A DNA stretch of 64,000 nt from Amoeboaphelidium protococcarum (lineage: Eukaryota; Aphelidiomycota; Aphelidea): contig JALECJ010000007.1 in NCBI GenBank assembly GCA_023515745.1, positions 62,001 through 126,000 of the forward strand. Direction: 5' to 3'. Both the position numbers and the translations under genes were made by a program. This document shows positions 1 to 12,065 of the stretch, one piece after another. Position 1 is the stretch's first letter, and each line of letters starts with the position of its first letter. A model generated the notes under the pieces. It saw only the letters and a program-made list of their open reading frames with translations. It did no database searches and was not told where the DNA came from.

Positions 1-1
1 T

Positions 2-364
2 GAACTATCCAAGTCTGAGATGAAGCTTGGTAGTCCAGAGAAGCCGCTTTCAGATCTCGGATTATTATCGTATCGTTCTTACTGGTCCGAGGTGTTGTTG
101 AACTACTTGTTCACCCACACTGCTCAAGAAGTTTCCATCGAAGGTCTTAGTGCACTGACCAGTATGACCAATGAGGACATTCTGCACACAGCTCAGGCAT
201 TGGATCTGTTGCGATACTACAATGGTCAATACATTCTGTGCCTGAATGATCGACACCGAGAGTAGTATGAAAAGTTCACCAGCAAGAAGAAGGTGTCCAT
301 TGATCCAACCTGCTTGGACTGGCGACCTCCAGTCTTTACAGCTGCCCAATTGCGTTACTTGTGA
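2..364 (+). CDS. MYST-family histone acetyltransferase, C-terminal part (5' end outside window)
   Basis: The frame open from base 2 carries the MYST signature GSPEKPLSDLGLLSYRSYWS followed by the helical C-terminal part of the acetyltransferase domain (TSMTNEDILHTAQAL, then RYYNGQYILCL), as in Tip60/Esa1 and MOF. These enzymes acetylate histone H4 lysines inside chromatin complexes. About 120 residues are visible. The catalytic cysteine and glutamate and any chromodomain lie upstream of the window. One TAG (263-265) must be read as Gln to continue to the TGA at 362-364. Family assignment is strong; Esa1/Tip60 cannot be told from MOF on this piece. Confidence 0.85.
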
Positions 365-485
365 TGATATCATGTTATATATCTACTACTGTTCTAATAA
401 ACTCGGATTGTTTTGACTAAAACTATCATTCATTCTCTCTTCATCATCATTAAAAAAGTCATCATGTGTGCACCAACTATAATAA

Positions 486-2283
486 TCACTTCTTTTTGCC
501 CTTCTTTGACTTCTCTGCCTGATTTCTCTTCAGCCATTAATCTTTCAAAAACGCCCTCAATACCACTGGGCCACCGGACAGTACATTATTTGGGAACCCC
601 ATCAATGGATTGTTGGTCAAGTCAAAAGTCACTAGATTCACCATGGTATACAGTTCCAGGGGAATAGACTGCAGATTATTGTGCGACAAGTCCAACCTGG
701 TCATTGTCTATATAGAGCACAATTCAGGAGGCAATTGAGTGATGGCATTAGATCTAGCCTCCAGACTTTGCAACTTTGTCAGATTACTACATTAGCCGAA
801 ATATAAAGATTATATAGTATGTACTTAAGAGGCATGAAGTAGTGATTACCATATAGTTGCTGGAATACTCTCGAGTTTGTTGTTGTTCATAAACATTTTC
901 TCGACTCCAACTAGATATCCAATCTCATCAGTGATGTTGTAAATCAGGTTAGAACTTATGTCCAGCTCAGCTATATTCTACAAATCCAACAAAGCCTCTG
1001 GAATCTACTCCAATCTATTACTTCTACACAGAGGGAGCTTGTAATGATAGTATACATACGTAGGAATATTGATAATATATCAGAATAAAGTGACACTTAC
1101 CCAAGATAAAGTCTCTGTAGAGATCGCAAGTTCTTAAAACTCTGAGGGAAGGAGGATACATTCAACTAATTCTTTCTCAAATCCAAGTGCACTAGGTTGG
1201 ATAGATATCCAATCTCTTCTGGAATCTAGGAAATGGAGCAATTCTACCAATCCAATCTTTTCAACTGTGTCAAATTACCAATAGATTCTACACTTAATAC
1301 AATACGATAATATAGTCAGTACAATGAAGTCGTATCAAGATAAGCTTACATGGAATAGCATCAATCTGAGGATTATCACGGACGGAAAAGTCCAACATCA
1401 TTGTCCAATTTCTCACCAAGTTCACTGGTAAAAAGTCAACCTTGATGTCCTGCATGACCATTCTTTTCAAATTTATACAGTTGGCCAGAGAAGGCGGTAG
1501 CTGAGACAGTTGCTTATTACGGGAGATATCAAAATCTTCGATACGAGTCAGCAGACCAATCTTATCGGGAAGCTGAGAGATTGCATTAGATTGGATCCAC
1601 AATCTGGTCAATCTCTCCAATAGACAAATCTCATCTGGCAATCTTGGTAGAAGATTATCACTCAAATCCAGTTCTCTAATATACTTTAGCTTCGTAATCT
1701 CCTGGCCTATATGCTTGATCTTATTGCTCTATATATTGAGTATTTCTAGTCCGATAAGACTAAGCACACAATCAGGTATCAACTTGAAGTCATTGTGATG
1801 CAGATCCAGCTATCTCAGACTTGTCAACTGGGCCACTTCCATCGGCAACTCTTCCAACTGATTTCCACTCAGATCCAAACGCAAAATATTGGTCAATTAC
1901 GAAATCATTGGAGTCATTGGAGAGTAGAATAGGCGATTATTAGACAACAAAATGTGAGTGAGCTAGTTCATCTTACACAGATCAGGTGGGAAGTGATTGA
2001 AAGCATTATTGGACAGATCAATAGACTTTAACTGTGTTAAATATCCTACATATCAAGAAGAGAGTGGATATATTTAGCAAGATACATCAATACAAGAATG
2101 AAATATATAGAACTTACTCAGTTCAGGAGTAACGTCAGAGATGGAGTTATTGGACAAGTCCAGACGGACACTCTTCTTACAATTCTTCAACTCTGGTGGA
2201 ATAGCCTTGAGATCATGCTTGGCCAAACTGATTTCAGTAGCATTCTTCTACGCATTAATTTCTTTAGACAGTGGATTTCCCAT
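486..2283 (-). CDS. Leucine-rich-repeat protein with MGN (myristoylation-type) N-terminus
   Basis: Five exons joined across four introns (2046-2117, 1288-1349, 1024-1100 and 787-849) give 507 residues ending in TGA at 486-488. Each junction restores the repeat pattern: xxLPxxIxxLxxLxxLxLxxNxL runs through the protein about 18 times. It starts MGNPLSKEI, a plausible N-myristoylation site, and the beginning resembles LRRC57-like proteins. It ends in a basic tail (KSKKGKKK). About ten in-frame TAA/TAG codons fall mostly at Gln positions of the repeats. The role is unknown; such cytoplasmic LRR proteins act as binding scaffolds. An in-frame ATG at 2499 would add 72 residues from AT-rich sequence; I prefer the MGN start. 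Confidence 0.8.
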
Positions 2284-3090
2284 GATTAATCTAGTTTCAT
2301 TAAAAATGGAGGTTTTAATGAAATGAAAAGCGAAAGGAATAGTGGAACAAACGAGATTTGTGTTTATTTTTTCAGAATTTGAATTCTGTAGGAGAGACAT
2401 AGCAAGCGCGGTGAAACGGTGACGGCATGATTTCTCGACTCTTTGAGTTTTCCAATAGGAATGGCGAACTTTCCCTAAAGCCATGGTACTTACTATCATT
2501 TACTTTGGCGACTGTGGTAGGCAAAGTAAGAACAATGCAAGCAGATTGTTTCGTGAGGTGTTGAAGATAAAGTGACGCTTAGAGAGCATGCTTAATGGAA
2601 AGCTGGCTGAGTTCGCCGTGTAGCGAACTTTATCTCACTGCGTATATCGGATTATTTACTTAAGTAGTGTTTCAACGTAAGCGCCTGACAGAAATACAGA
2701 GATTTGTTGTAAAAAAAAATGCCGCAATTAAGTGCATCAATCACTGTTCGTAATAAAAATACATAAGCTTATACAAAATTTTATGGTGATTCAGGCGATG
2801 GAATCCGTTTATTTTCAACACGTCTGTGACTTGAGATATTTGTGCCCCTAAAAGCGGCTCTTCTAAAATAGAACCACACGAAATTTTTCTGTGATGAGAT
2901 GGACATCATGGCAGCATTACTGAATCCTTTACCGGTCTTCGGGAGATCCGTCCTGCTTGACTACCAAATTACGTGATCCCATGATGCAAACCGAATTCAT
3001 GTTTAAAAATATACTGCATCTCTATATCATCATTTTCAATTAGCTAAATTTCATAGAAGTTTTGCCTTCTTATAAAGCGCTACACACAAT
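2284..3090. other. Intergenic interval, no supported gene
   Basis: An 807-base stretch between the divergent LRR gene and the GIY-YIG-like ORF. It is AT-rich with A/T homopolymers. I see no TGA-terminated ORF with coding character in it. It presumably holds the two divergent promoters. Confidence 0.5.
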
Positions 3091-3831
3091 ATGGAACCAA
3101 CTGGATACATATATTGCTTCAAATATCCTCTTTAAGGGGATGACAAAGTCCTGGCAAAAGTTGGGATTGTTCGAGGAGGGAACTTTCAAGAAATCAAAAA
3201 CCGTTTCAACGCTCATCGTAGTACAATTAAATGGCACTTTAAGGTTACCGTGTAACTACCAGCTAGCGGGTCGAAAGATGATAGCTCTTCTGTGCCATAC
3301 CAAGGCCCAACCAAAGCATAGGCTGGTTACACTGAAGTTTCCTTCAAGGATTGTGAAAACTTGATCACCACCATAAAACAAGCCGAAGAATCCGGTCTAC
3401 CTGGTCTTCACTAAACTTCAATAAAGTTGTTTAGCGATCTTGTTTTTATCTATCCTTATTATTCAGATGCATCCTGTTTAGAAATCGTGGAATCAAACAT
3501 TCGTATTCTGATCGGTGATATACTCTCTAAGGAATCCTGTGATGGCATCAAGATACCAAAAACTGAATCTAAATATTGCCTTAACGCCTCCGAGCTGATA
3601 ATTGCTCAGGAATCTATCCTCAATGACCTTCGTGAGCTTTGGATAGCGAAAGCGATGGGGTCGGCAGAATAGTTGCAAAGTAAGCTATTCGAATGCAATC
3701 AAAAATTGTTCCGAAGATTTCCGGGAGATAGGTAAAAAATGATCTTAAGATGGATAACTGACGACTCAACCTCGAGAAATATGGAGATCGAGTTTTTATC
3801 GGCTGGAAAGCGGAGAAAAGTAAAATTTTGA
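3091..3831 (+). CDS. GIY-YIG / T5orf172-like protein
   Basis: With TAA/TAG as Gln the frame is open from a TGA near 2971 to the TGA at 3829-3831. ATG 3091 gives 246 residues. The start GYIYCFKYP, then KVGIV, NRFNAHR and a later acidic helical region with a likely catalytic Glu (CLEIVES), match the layout of GIY-YIG domains of the T5orf172/MUG113 type. These are common in phages and large DNA viruses and scattered in eukaryotes. The C-terminus is basic (GKRRKVKF), NLS-like. It has eight or so UAR codons, so it behaves like a host-adapted gene. Family call rests on motif resemblance only. Confidence 0.5.
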
Positions 3832-4301
3832 TGATAAATCTCATTGAAAGTTTTGATTGTAGTTATAAAATTATCGTTTTTGTATCTATCGAAGTTTTAA
3901 GAGAATTTTCAACGTGAATATTCAATATCATTTAACGTGTATATGAGAAATGCTGTAGGAATTGTGGCGTGAAACTTCAGCAATCACTAAAACGCCACAC
4001 TGGTCAGCTTAAGGAAAGGGAGATCGAGAGCATTATGAGCAACGAGAGATAGAGAGAGCGAAACAATCGAAATGACACGCGCCTCGGTTACGGTTTGCCC
4101 ATTTTGTTGTTAAAATCTCTTTCTCGTCGCCTCGCTCAGTCCAACACGCCGCGTCATTTTGTACTTGGCTCTCTCTTATTGTTGTGCTAGTTGCTATAAT
4201 AATCAATCATTGTGTTGTTGTACCTAGCCTTTGCCGTTCTATTCAAATTCTTATAAACAAGTCTAGTCGTAGATTAACAATCATACAGTGAGTGAGCAAA
4301 G
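3832..4301. promoter_or_regulatory. Upstream region of elongation factor 2
   Basis: A 470-base non-coding stretch ahead of EF2. The last 250 bases contain pyrimidine-rich blocks (ctctttctcg near 4120, ctctctcttatt near 4171), typical of highly expressed housekeeping promoters, but I can name no specific factor site. Confidence 0.35.
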
Positions 4302-6824
4302 ATGGTTACGTTTACAGTTGACTAGATTAGAGGTCTTATGGACGTTCGTTTTAATATCAGAAATATTAGTGTTATTGCCCACGTCGATCACGGAAAGTCT
4401 ACTCTGACTGATTCGCTGGTTAGTAAAGCGGGTATTATTGCCCAGGCGAATGCTGGTAATGCGAGATTTACTGATACGCGTGCTGATGAGCAGGAGCGTG
4501 GTATTACTATCAAGTCCACTGCCATTTCCATGTATTTCGAGATGGACGAGGAGGATGTGAAGGAGATTCAGTAGAAGACGGAAGGTAATGGTTTCCTGAT
4601 CAACTTGATCGACTCTCCCGGCCACGTTGACTTCTCCAGTGAAGTTACTGCTGCTCTGCGTGTCACTGATGGTGCCCTGGTCGTTGTCGACTGTGTTGAA
4701 GGTGTCTGTGTGCAGACCGAGACTGTGCTGCGTCAAGCACTGACTGAAAAGATCAAGCCTGTGGTGATCATCAACAAGGTTGATCGTGCTCTGCTGGAAC
4801 TGCAGTCCACCAAGGAAGATTTGTATCAGTCTTTCTGTCGTACCATTGAGAGTGTTAACGTGATCATCTCCACCTATAACGACAAGGCTCTTGGTGATTT
4901 GATGGTGGCCGCTGAGAAGGGTACCGTCGCTTTCGGTTCTGGTTTGCACGGTTGGGCTTTCACTCTGCGTCAGTTTGCCGTCCGCTACTCCAAGAAGTTT
5001 GGTGTTGATCGTCAGAAGATGATGGGCCGTCTGTGGGGTGATGTGTTCTTCACGGGTAAGAAGTGGATGAAGAAGGCTACTGATGATGATGGAAAGACTT
5101 ATGACCGTGCCTTCTGTCAGTTCGTTCTGGACCCAATTTACAAGCTGTTCGATGCTATCATGAACTTTAAGAAGGACGTGACTGCAGAGATGTTGACCAA
5201 GTTGGAGATCACTCTTAAGGGTGAGGAGAAGGATTTGGAGGGTAAGCCTCTGTTGAAGACTGTGATGAAGAAGTTCTTACCAGCTGGTGAGGCACTATTG
5301 GAGATGATTGTCATTCACTTGCCATCTCCTGTCACTGCTCAGAAGTACCGTGCTGATGCTCTGTACGAAGGTCCACTGGATGACGAGTGTGCTGAGGGTA
5401 TCCGTGCTTGTGATCCTAAGGGTCCACTTATGCTGTACGTCAGTAAGATGGTGCCAACTTCTGATAAGGGTCGTTTCTATGCTTTCGGTCGTGTCTTCTC
5501 TGGTACTGTCAAGGCTGGTTTGAAGGTTCGTATCCAGGGACCAAACTACACTCCTGGTAAGAAGGAAGATCTGTTTGTGAAGTCTATTCAGCGTACCGTG
5601 CTGATGATGGGTCGTTACGTTGAGCCTATTGAGGATTGTCCAGCTGGTAACATTGTCGGTCTGGTTGGTGTTGACCAGTTCTTGTTGAAGTCTGGTACTA
5701 TTACTACTTCGGAGACTGCTCACAACTTGAAGGTTATGAAGTTCTCCGTGTCTCCTGTCGTGCGTGTCGCTGTTGAGGTGAAGAATGCTAACGATCTGCC
5801 AAAGCTGGTTGAAGGTCTGAAGCGTCTGAGTAAGTCTGATCCGTGCGTGTAGACCATGACTGCAGAGTCTGGTGAGCACATTGTTGCCGGTGCTGGTGAG
5901 TTGCATCTGGAGATTTGTTTGAAGGATCTGGAAGAGGATCACGCTGGTGTTCCTCTGCGTATCAGTGAGCCTGTTGTGAGTTACCGTGAGACTGTCACTG
6001 CCGAGTCTAGCATCGTCTGTCTGAGTAAGTCTCCAAACAAGCACAACCGTATCTACATGAAGGCACAGCCTTTGGATGAGCAGTTGAGCATTGACATTGA
6101 GTCTGGTAAAGTTCATCCTCGTGATGATTTCAAGATTCGTGGCCGTATGCTGGCTGATGATTACGGATGGGATGTGACTGAGGCGCGTAAGATTTGGTGT
6201 TTCGGTCCTGAGACTAGCGGTGCCAATCTGTTGGTGGATACCACTAAGGCTGTGCAGTATCTGAATGAAATCAAGGATAGTTGTGTTGCCGCTTTCCAGT
6301 GGGCTACCAAGGAAGGTCCAATGGCTGAGGAGAACATGCGTGGATGTAGATTTAATGTCCTGGATGTCACCTTGCACACTGATGCTATTCACAGAGGTGG
6401 TGGTTAGATCATTCCAACTTGTCGTCGTGTGTTGTATGCATCTCTTCTGACTGCTGAGCCATCGCTGCAAGAGCCAGTCTATCTCTGTGAGATTCAGTGT
6501 CCTGAGAATGCTATTGGTGGTATTTACAGTTGTCTGAACAGACGTCGTGGTCAGGTTATTGCTGAGGAGCAGAGACCAGGTACTCCAATGTACAATGTCA
6601 AGGCTTACTTGCCTGTGAACGAGTCTTTCGGTTTCACTGCCGACCTGCGTTCTCACACTGGTGGCCAGGCTTTCCCATAGTGTGTCTTTGATCATTGGGA
6701 GTTGATGAAGGGTAACGCTTTGGAAGATGGAACCAAGCCTAACGAGATTGTCAAGGGTATCAGAAAGAGAAAGAACTTGTCTGAAGAGATACCACCGTTA
6801 GACAAATTTTATGACAAGCTTTGA
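4302..6824 (+). CDS. EEF2: Translation elongation factor 2
   Basis: Single exon, 840 residues, TGA at 6822-6824 (yeast EF2 has 842). It is the GTPase that translocates tRNA and mRNA on the 80S ribosome. Visible are the P-loop AHVDHGKST (about 26-34), [20 protein letters not shown], the domain IV diphthamide site DAIHRGGG with His at about 697, and the canonical end DKFYDKL. TAG occurs five times (4323, 4572, 5850, 6405, 6678), in contexts where other eukaryotes have Gln, e.g. HRGGGQIIPT and GGQAFPQ. The protein is much closer to the fungal than the animal sequence ([16 protein letters not shown]). Long antisense ORFs here are shadows. Confidence 0.98.
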
Positions 6825-7197
6825 GCGAAATTGAGGAATTAAATATAATTATTAGTGTCACGAACTTTGAATGGGTTTCATTTTTTGCGCTATGATAATA
6901 GTACATTTCACAGCAGCTTTTGTTTTCCGCCAATTGTTCGTGATGAAACGCGTCGCTCGCTTTGCTAAATTGGACGGAAAATTTTCGTCCTTTTTCATAA
7001 GCAGGGCGCGCTTAAATCTGCTGTAGATTCTAAAGCGCGTCACGCGAGAAATCTTTTGCTCTTTTGAAACATATCAATGAAGTGAAACAAGGTAATATCA
7101 AATGTATACGCCGTGTGGCTGATGTTTATCATTTAAGGATTAAAAGTAAATGTGAGTGGCGTCTTGATCCTTGAGATAAAACTTTTCTAGCTTCGGT
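6825..7197. other. Intergenic interval downstream of EF2
   Basis: A 373-base stretch with T-rich sequence just after EF2 and an ACGCGT palindrome at 6948-6953. No coding signal is seen. Confidence 0.4.
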
Positions 7198-9470
7198 TCA
7201 GGGGCAGACGTTCTGGACATCACTTCCAACATGCTCATTGCCATTTTTTCCATGCCAGAATCTAATGTGACTTGAGCAAGGTTATTAGCATAAGTAACAG
7301 TTATGGCGTTCAAATCGGAACTACTCCAGGCTCTAATCAGCATGTCTTAAATCTCCAATTTCCCAGCGTGCCATTTTCGATCTCTTCTAATAGAAACTTT
7401 CGCATCGTCGACATACTGGATTCTTGAAATCCTTCACCGACTTTACAAGCCTTTTCTGCTTCGTTTCCGCTTAGTGTATACCGCAGTTGGTGCAAGTTTC
7501 AGGCGCAGTGGACGGCACTAGATATTTATATCCGGGCCAATCCTTCTTAAATCTCACTTGGTAATTTCGACATCGGTAACAAGCCATGGACTTTAGATAC
7601 TTTGGTACTATAAGCTAATTACATGGAGCCTAACCATTTTCTTCACTTGACGCCCGCACCTTCCAACTGCTTTGCTATACTAGTGAATAATGTCCTGATA
7701 GCTTTCTCAGCACCACCATTAGCTTGATGGTTGTTAACATCTCCAACAAACACCATCTTTACCATCAGTGATCAGAACTGATACCCCACAAAAATAGCAA
7801 GTATGGTCTTGCCTGACATTATCGAAATATGTAACCCTTGAGCGGACAATGGGCTCACCGGAATGAGCCCATAAACTCTAGGGGCGTTCGATCAACTCGC
7901 CACTCCCTTGAGTTGAGCCCCGTAAAAGATACAAGTAGCAAGCATTGCATCGCTTGCTCTTGGTAAAAGGATGGTACAAGCAATCATTGCGGCCATTGGG
8001 AGGTATTACCACTTCACAGTTTTCACAACAATTGCCACTTTTACCAACCTTACGACTTACAATAGCGAGTAAAGTATACTTTATAGAGTACAACAGGATA
8101 GCTTAAAAAATTCACTCTCAGCATAAAATGACACAAAGAGATGTGATTTGTCGCATAACTGTCAAATTGAGCATTCGCGTCGCCAAACCACACACGACCA
8201 TTTGACTTATGCGACTTGCTTAATCCATCATCTTCAGCATAGCATTAGTTGCTCTATCAAGCTCTGTACTCTACGCTTTCTTTTAATCCCAACATCTCTT
8301 GTGCCATTTCTCGGGTGATTGATGTTACCTTAACGCCAGAAGATGCCCCACCACTAATTCGATGAAAACCTTCTTACTCGCTTGTCCCTCGCACACCACG
8401 ATAATGATTCAATCTAAACATCTTCTCCAATAGCCTTCTATTGATTCTTCTAATGCGCTTTTACAAAGAACGTTCCAATTAAGTAACAACAAGCATTACT
8501 GCAGATAATTTCTCTCAAATCTACGACTTGGCTCATTGAATCCAGAGGATATTATAGCTAAAATTCTAACTGTGGAATTATATCCATGCCCTTAAATAGC
8601 GGCAACTCAAGCACTACACTTTCTCCCAATGTCTAGGTTGCCTATTGTATTTTCAGTGACGTAGAAGCTTTTGAAGACGACATTTTAATAGAACTACTTG
8701 GTCGGATTTCAGATCATTCCAATCAATTGCGATCTTTTCATCTGGAGATAGACATTGGTACAACTTGCCGTCTTGATGGTGCATGTATTTCAGGCAACAT
8801 ATCTAGTAGCCAGTGAAAATATTTGGCTGATTTTTACTGTATCTTACATTAGCAACGTTCCATCATTCTCAAGCTTCTAGAAGACCTCAACCTCCATCAC
8901 TGCCACTTAGTGTACTGTGTACGCCAAGTGTCGATCGTGTGGACTTTTAAAACTTCTTCAATTAGTCACAAACTTTTGATAGTATTCTACGCATAGCATC
9001 ACATCATTCAGGTTTTGTTCACTAAGCAGTCTAACTTCATCTTGGCCCCAAAAGCTTCGCATAATGTATGCTATTCCTTCTTGATCAAATCAATTGTAGA
9101 ACTTGGAATTGGTCACAATGTTCATCCAGTCGTAAACTGGCACGGCTTGGAGATTATTGCCAAAGTAACTGAGGGGCCAGGACGATAACCTTCAGCTGGG
9201 CCGAAGTAAGTACCTGTACCATAGAGACATACAGTGTATACTCATTGCTACAAAAGTGCACCTATTAAGAATAGCACAAAAACATTGGTGCTGATTCATT
9301 AATTTCAGTCTCTTAAATTTCAACAAACTTGTGAATGCTGAAGTTGTACAGAACAGAATCAATATGCTAAATTCAACAGATTTTTCATTAATTATTACAG
9401 ACATGTTGTTTAGTTAAAGACATCATAGGGGCACCTTGTGATATTGTTCCTGTCGGATCGTAATAGAAAA
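7198..9470 (-). pseudogene. Frame-broken coding block: zinc-finger and retroelement-like pieces
   Basis: Reading minus with UAR as Gln, coding-like segments follow one another in changing frames and overlap at their ends. Approximate spans are 9190-9078, 9080-8965, 8860-8663, 8693-8247 (starts MSSSKASTSL), 8250-8030, 8093-7707 and 7780-7198. The 8093-7707 piece has CENC ... CNACYLY and CYFCG ... CWRC, GATA-like. The last piece has CYRC, CTNC, CRRC and CYLC pairs. The 8250-8030 piece contains FDSYATNHIS, like a copia-type protease DSGAT motif. A third frame near 7740 reads NHQANGGAEKAIRTL, like an integrase tail. The overlaps argue for indels rather than introns, so I read this as a decayed mobile element or zinc-finger gene. 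A gene with several introns is not excluded. Confidence 0.4.
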
Positions 9471-9526
9471 GTAAAAGAAGAATTATTGTTCGGTTACTGT
9501 CTTCCCTTTAATCCTCTTTTAAGTAT

Positions 9527-10711
9527 ATGGACTGTATTCAGTAGAAGATGTAACTACTTTTTAAAGTTCCGGTTGGATTTGAAGACGTATCTTCGGGAGA
9601 GCTTAGCGTGTTGACGCGTCTGTATGGGTGTTCATTATCATTAATTGGACATGGTTTGATATTGACTAGCGGGATATCCGGTGATATTAACTATTAGAAG
9701 TTAATTAAAGTCATTGACACACTGCATAGTGTGGAGTTGGTGTATCTATTCATCTATCAGGATGTGATTAGTGATCCGCGTCATGCAGAAACTATTGTCC
9801 TATCGTAGTGTGTTTAGCGGTACAGCGATATATCAAAGGCATTGAATACGTGGAGAAGTATAGCCAAAATAACTGGATTAGATAGACCAGTTTTAAAGTT
9901 TCGCGCCAGTTGCACTAAACTGATTTAATCAAAGGGCGGAAGTAAGTTGAAATTTCCCGGTAGTGATGTATTGGGTTCTATGGTGGGATGCGGCGTTCTA
10001 TTGCGTTTCCCTCAAATGAATGTAAATCTCACAGACTTTGATCTCAACTTCTAGCTCTTTATAGATAATGACGCATCGGACGCGCAAAAGGCTTAGGCAA
10101 TTGTCGGACTAGAACTACCTCCAATCTTTAATCTATTCAAACACGATCGTTATCGCGTATCGTTCGGTAGGACAGCGATGAAGCCGTAGATTGCTCACTG
10201 TCTTGCACGAATTGCTGACATTCAGCCTGGTGAGATTGTGTTGGATTGTTTTGCCGGTGTATGCACTATCCCAGTTGAAGCATGTATGCTGTAACGTCGC
10301 GCTTTATGTCTAGCCTCAGAGTTGTATGAAAGAACGCTGTACAATGAAGGCCACTCCAACATGAATCAGCAGTTCCTCAGTAAGCGTTTACTTGGTGCAT
10401 TTTGTGCTGATGCTTGTCTATTACCTATTCGAGATCATTCGTTGGATGTGATTATCAGTGATTTGCCATGGGGAGTTCGCGAGGGATCTCACAAGTAGGT
10501 TGCCAAGACTTATCCGAAATTCTTACGCAACGTTGAATAAAAATTGTCCTTGAGATAGAGCTCACGTGTGTTCTTATTGACTTTGGAAAAGAAGTTGTTG
10601 CGGCGAAGTATTCCTAATCAACTGCTTTAAATCGACTGGGAACGAACAGTGATGGTGTCCGGCCTTGAAGTGACAATGTTCAAGATCATAAGAGTATCCT
10701 CATCTAACTGA
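9527..10711 (+). CDS. THUMP-domain tRNA guanine-N2 methyltransferase (THUMPD2/3, Trm14 type)
   Basis: One exon, 394 residues, TGA at 10709-10711. The N-terminal half has a THUMP-like region (KFRASCTK near 150) that binds the tRNA acceptor end. The C-terminal half is a Rossmann methyltransferase: GRTAMKPQIA, then SAM-binding LDCFAGVCTIPVEA (about 245-258), then catalytic ISDLPWGVREGSH, corresponding to the NPPY/DLPFG motif. Such enzymes make m2G in tRNA. About 16 UAR codons lie in frame, so the gene is invisible under the standard code. THUMPD2 versus THUMPD3 is not resolved. Confidence 0.85.
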
Positions 10712-10790
10712 TAAATCCCAACGGAGAATAGTGCATTAGATTTAAACTTATTTTATTAATAAACAACATTCTAAATTATATAATAGATAT

Positions 10791-11516
10791 TCACTAATAA
10801 AATTCCTCGTTAACTTCATCCTCCATAGCCGTGAGACTCTCGAATTGCACCGAGGATCGATCATTGTAAGCCATTGCACTTGATGATGCTTAAGACATAT
10901 TCTCCAATGCATTCCTTACTATGCTCTACTGCTATCTATCTCTTCCTAATACGCGATTAAGCTCTTCATTTACTAGATCATCATAATCATCGACAATAAT
11001 AATAGAATCACAAGAGACATCATGTTCGCACTCAGTAGTGTCGTGACTGCAATACTTGTCCAAGTACTAGCCGGCATCATCATACATCTTGGTCTAAAAC
11101 TGATTCACTAACTACACTAGATGAGCACTCGGGACTGAATAAGATCTCGGCTAGTGTGGATGACTGTTGGACGCCCTTGCGATGTTGTGCTACGATTCTT
11201 GATCGTGGCAATCAATCTCCATCATTGAGTCAAATTGTTCAGTATCGGCTGCATTCGTATATTAGTTATTTATGTCGCCAGATCCCTCTGTTATTGATGA
11301 GGAAACTCTAAGATTCTTTGGAACTTGCAACTAGTTTGATATTTCATAGGATTACTGTGATAGAATTCTCTTTTTTTGTTTCAAGTGGCCATAGTCTTGT
11401 TAATGCGGCTGATTATTGTCATTGATACTACTACTACTACTGCCAATGTTAGGAGCGATTGGCGGTCTCTGCCGTCTTCGAGTATCACTCTCAACAGAGG
11501 CTCTTGCCATAGACAT
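10791..11516 (-). CDS. Ser/Gln/Asp-rich low-complexity protein, unrecognised
   Basis: Single exon, 241 residues, start MSMARASVES, ending TAG-TGA (Gln then stop). It is rich in Ser, Asn, Gln and acidic residues, probably largely disordered. Poly-Ser follows GSSSSS at about 28. A hydrophobic-acidic patch CDSIIIVDDYDDLV at about 170 looks like a SUMO-interacting motif. No domain is recognised. The frame is supported by absence of TGA over 241 codons with 18 or so UARs. It converges on the THUMP gene with 79 bases between the two stop codons. Confidence 0.6.
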
Positions 11517-12065
11517 ACTGTGTTTGATGTGAAAACCAGGCAATGTGCCGATTAGTTGAATGATTGATGGATGGATAAGCAGACGGGCGGATTGGGAGGA
11601 AATTAAAGCGTTAGGATAACAAACAATGAAACAAGATCTTTATCGATTCTTCACAAACTTATGCTGAGGCTAGTAGCGTAGCGTACGCGTGCGAACTCAT
11701 TAAGAGAATATTGGGAGACCATAAAAATAGCATTATGCACATGAGGACAGCGTACTGTCTAATAAAACACAGGAAGCGCCCGGTTTAATGAAATGTATAC
11801 TGTAAACAAGTATGATTAGAGAATTTAGCTTATCACTAAGTACGGCTACTGCTATTGTCGCAGGTTCTTTAGCTATCGCTACCCAATAGTGATACAACAT
11901 TGAAAACTATATTACAATTGCAAATTGCTATATTCCCTATTCAAAATAAAACATTCATTCAATATTCCCAATTATAAGCAAATTCATGCCACCACTTCCA
12001 GTCTTCTCAACCATCATATCAATCCTACCGCGTACAGTCAAGTTGCAAAATAATGCGATATTATT
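11517..12065. other. Intergenic interval, no supported gene
   Basis: A 549-base stretch upstream of the Ser/Gln-rich gene, with an ACGCGT at 11685-11690. No coding frame is seen on either strand. Confidence 0.4.

Noticed and set aside
5295-6695. 466-codon antisense ORF, and a 222-codon one at 4281-4949, on the minus strand of EF2
   Set aside because: They mirror the codon bias of a strongly conserved sense gene; the translations are Thr/Ser/Leu-rich with no domain.
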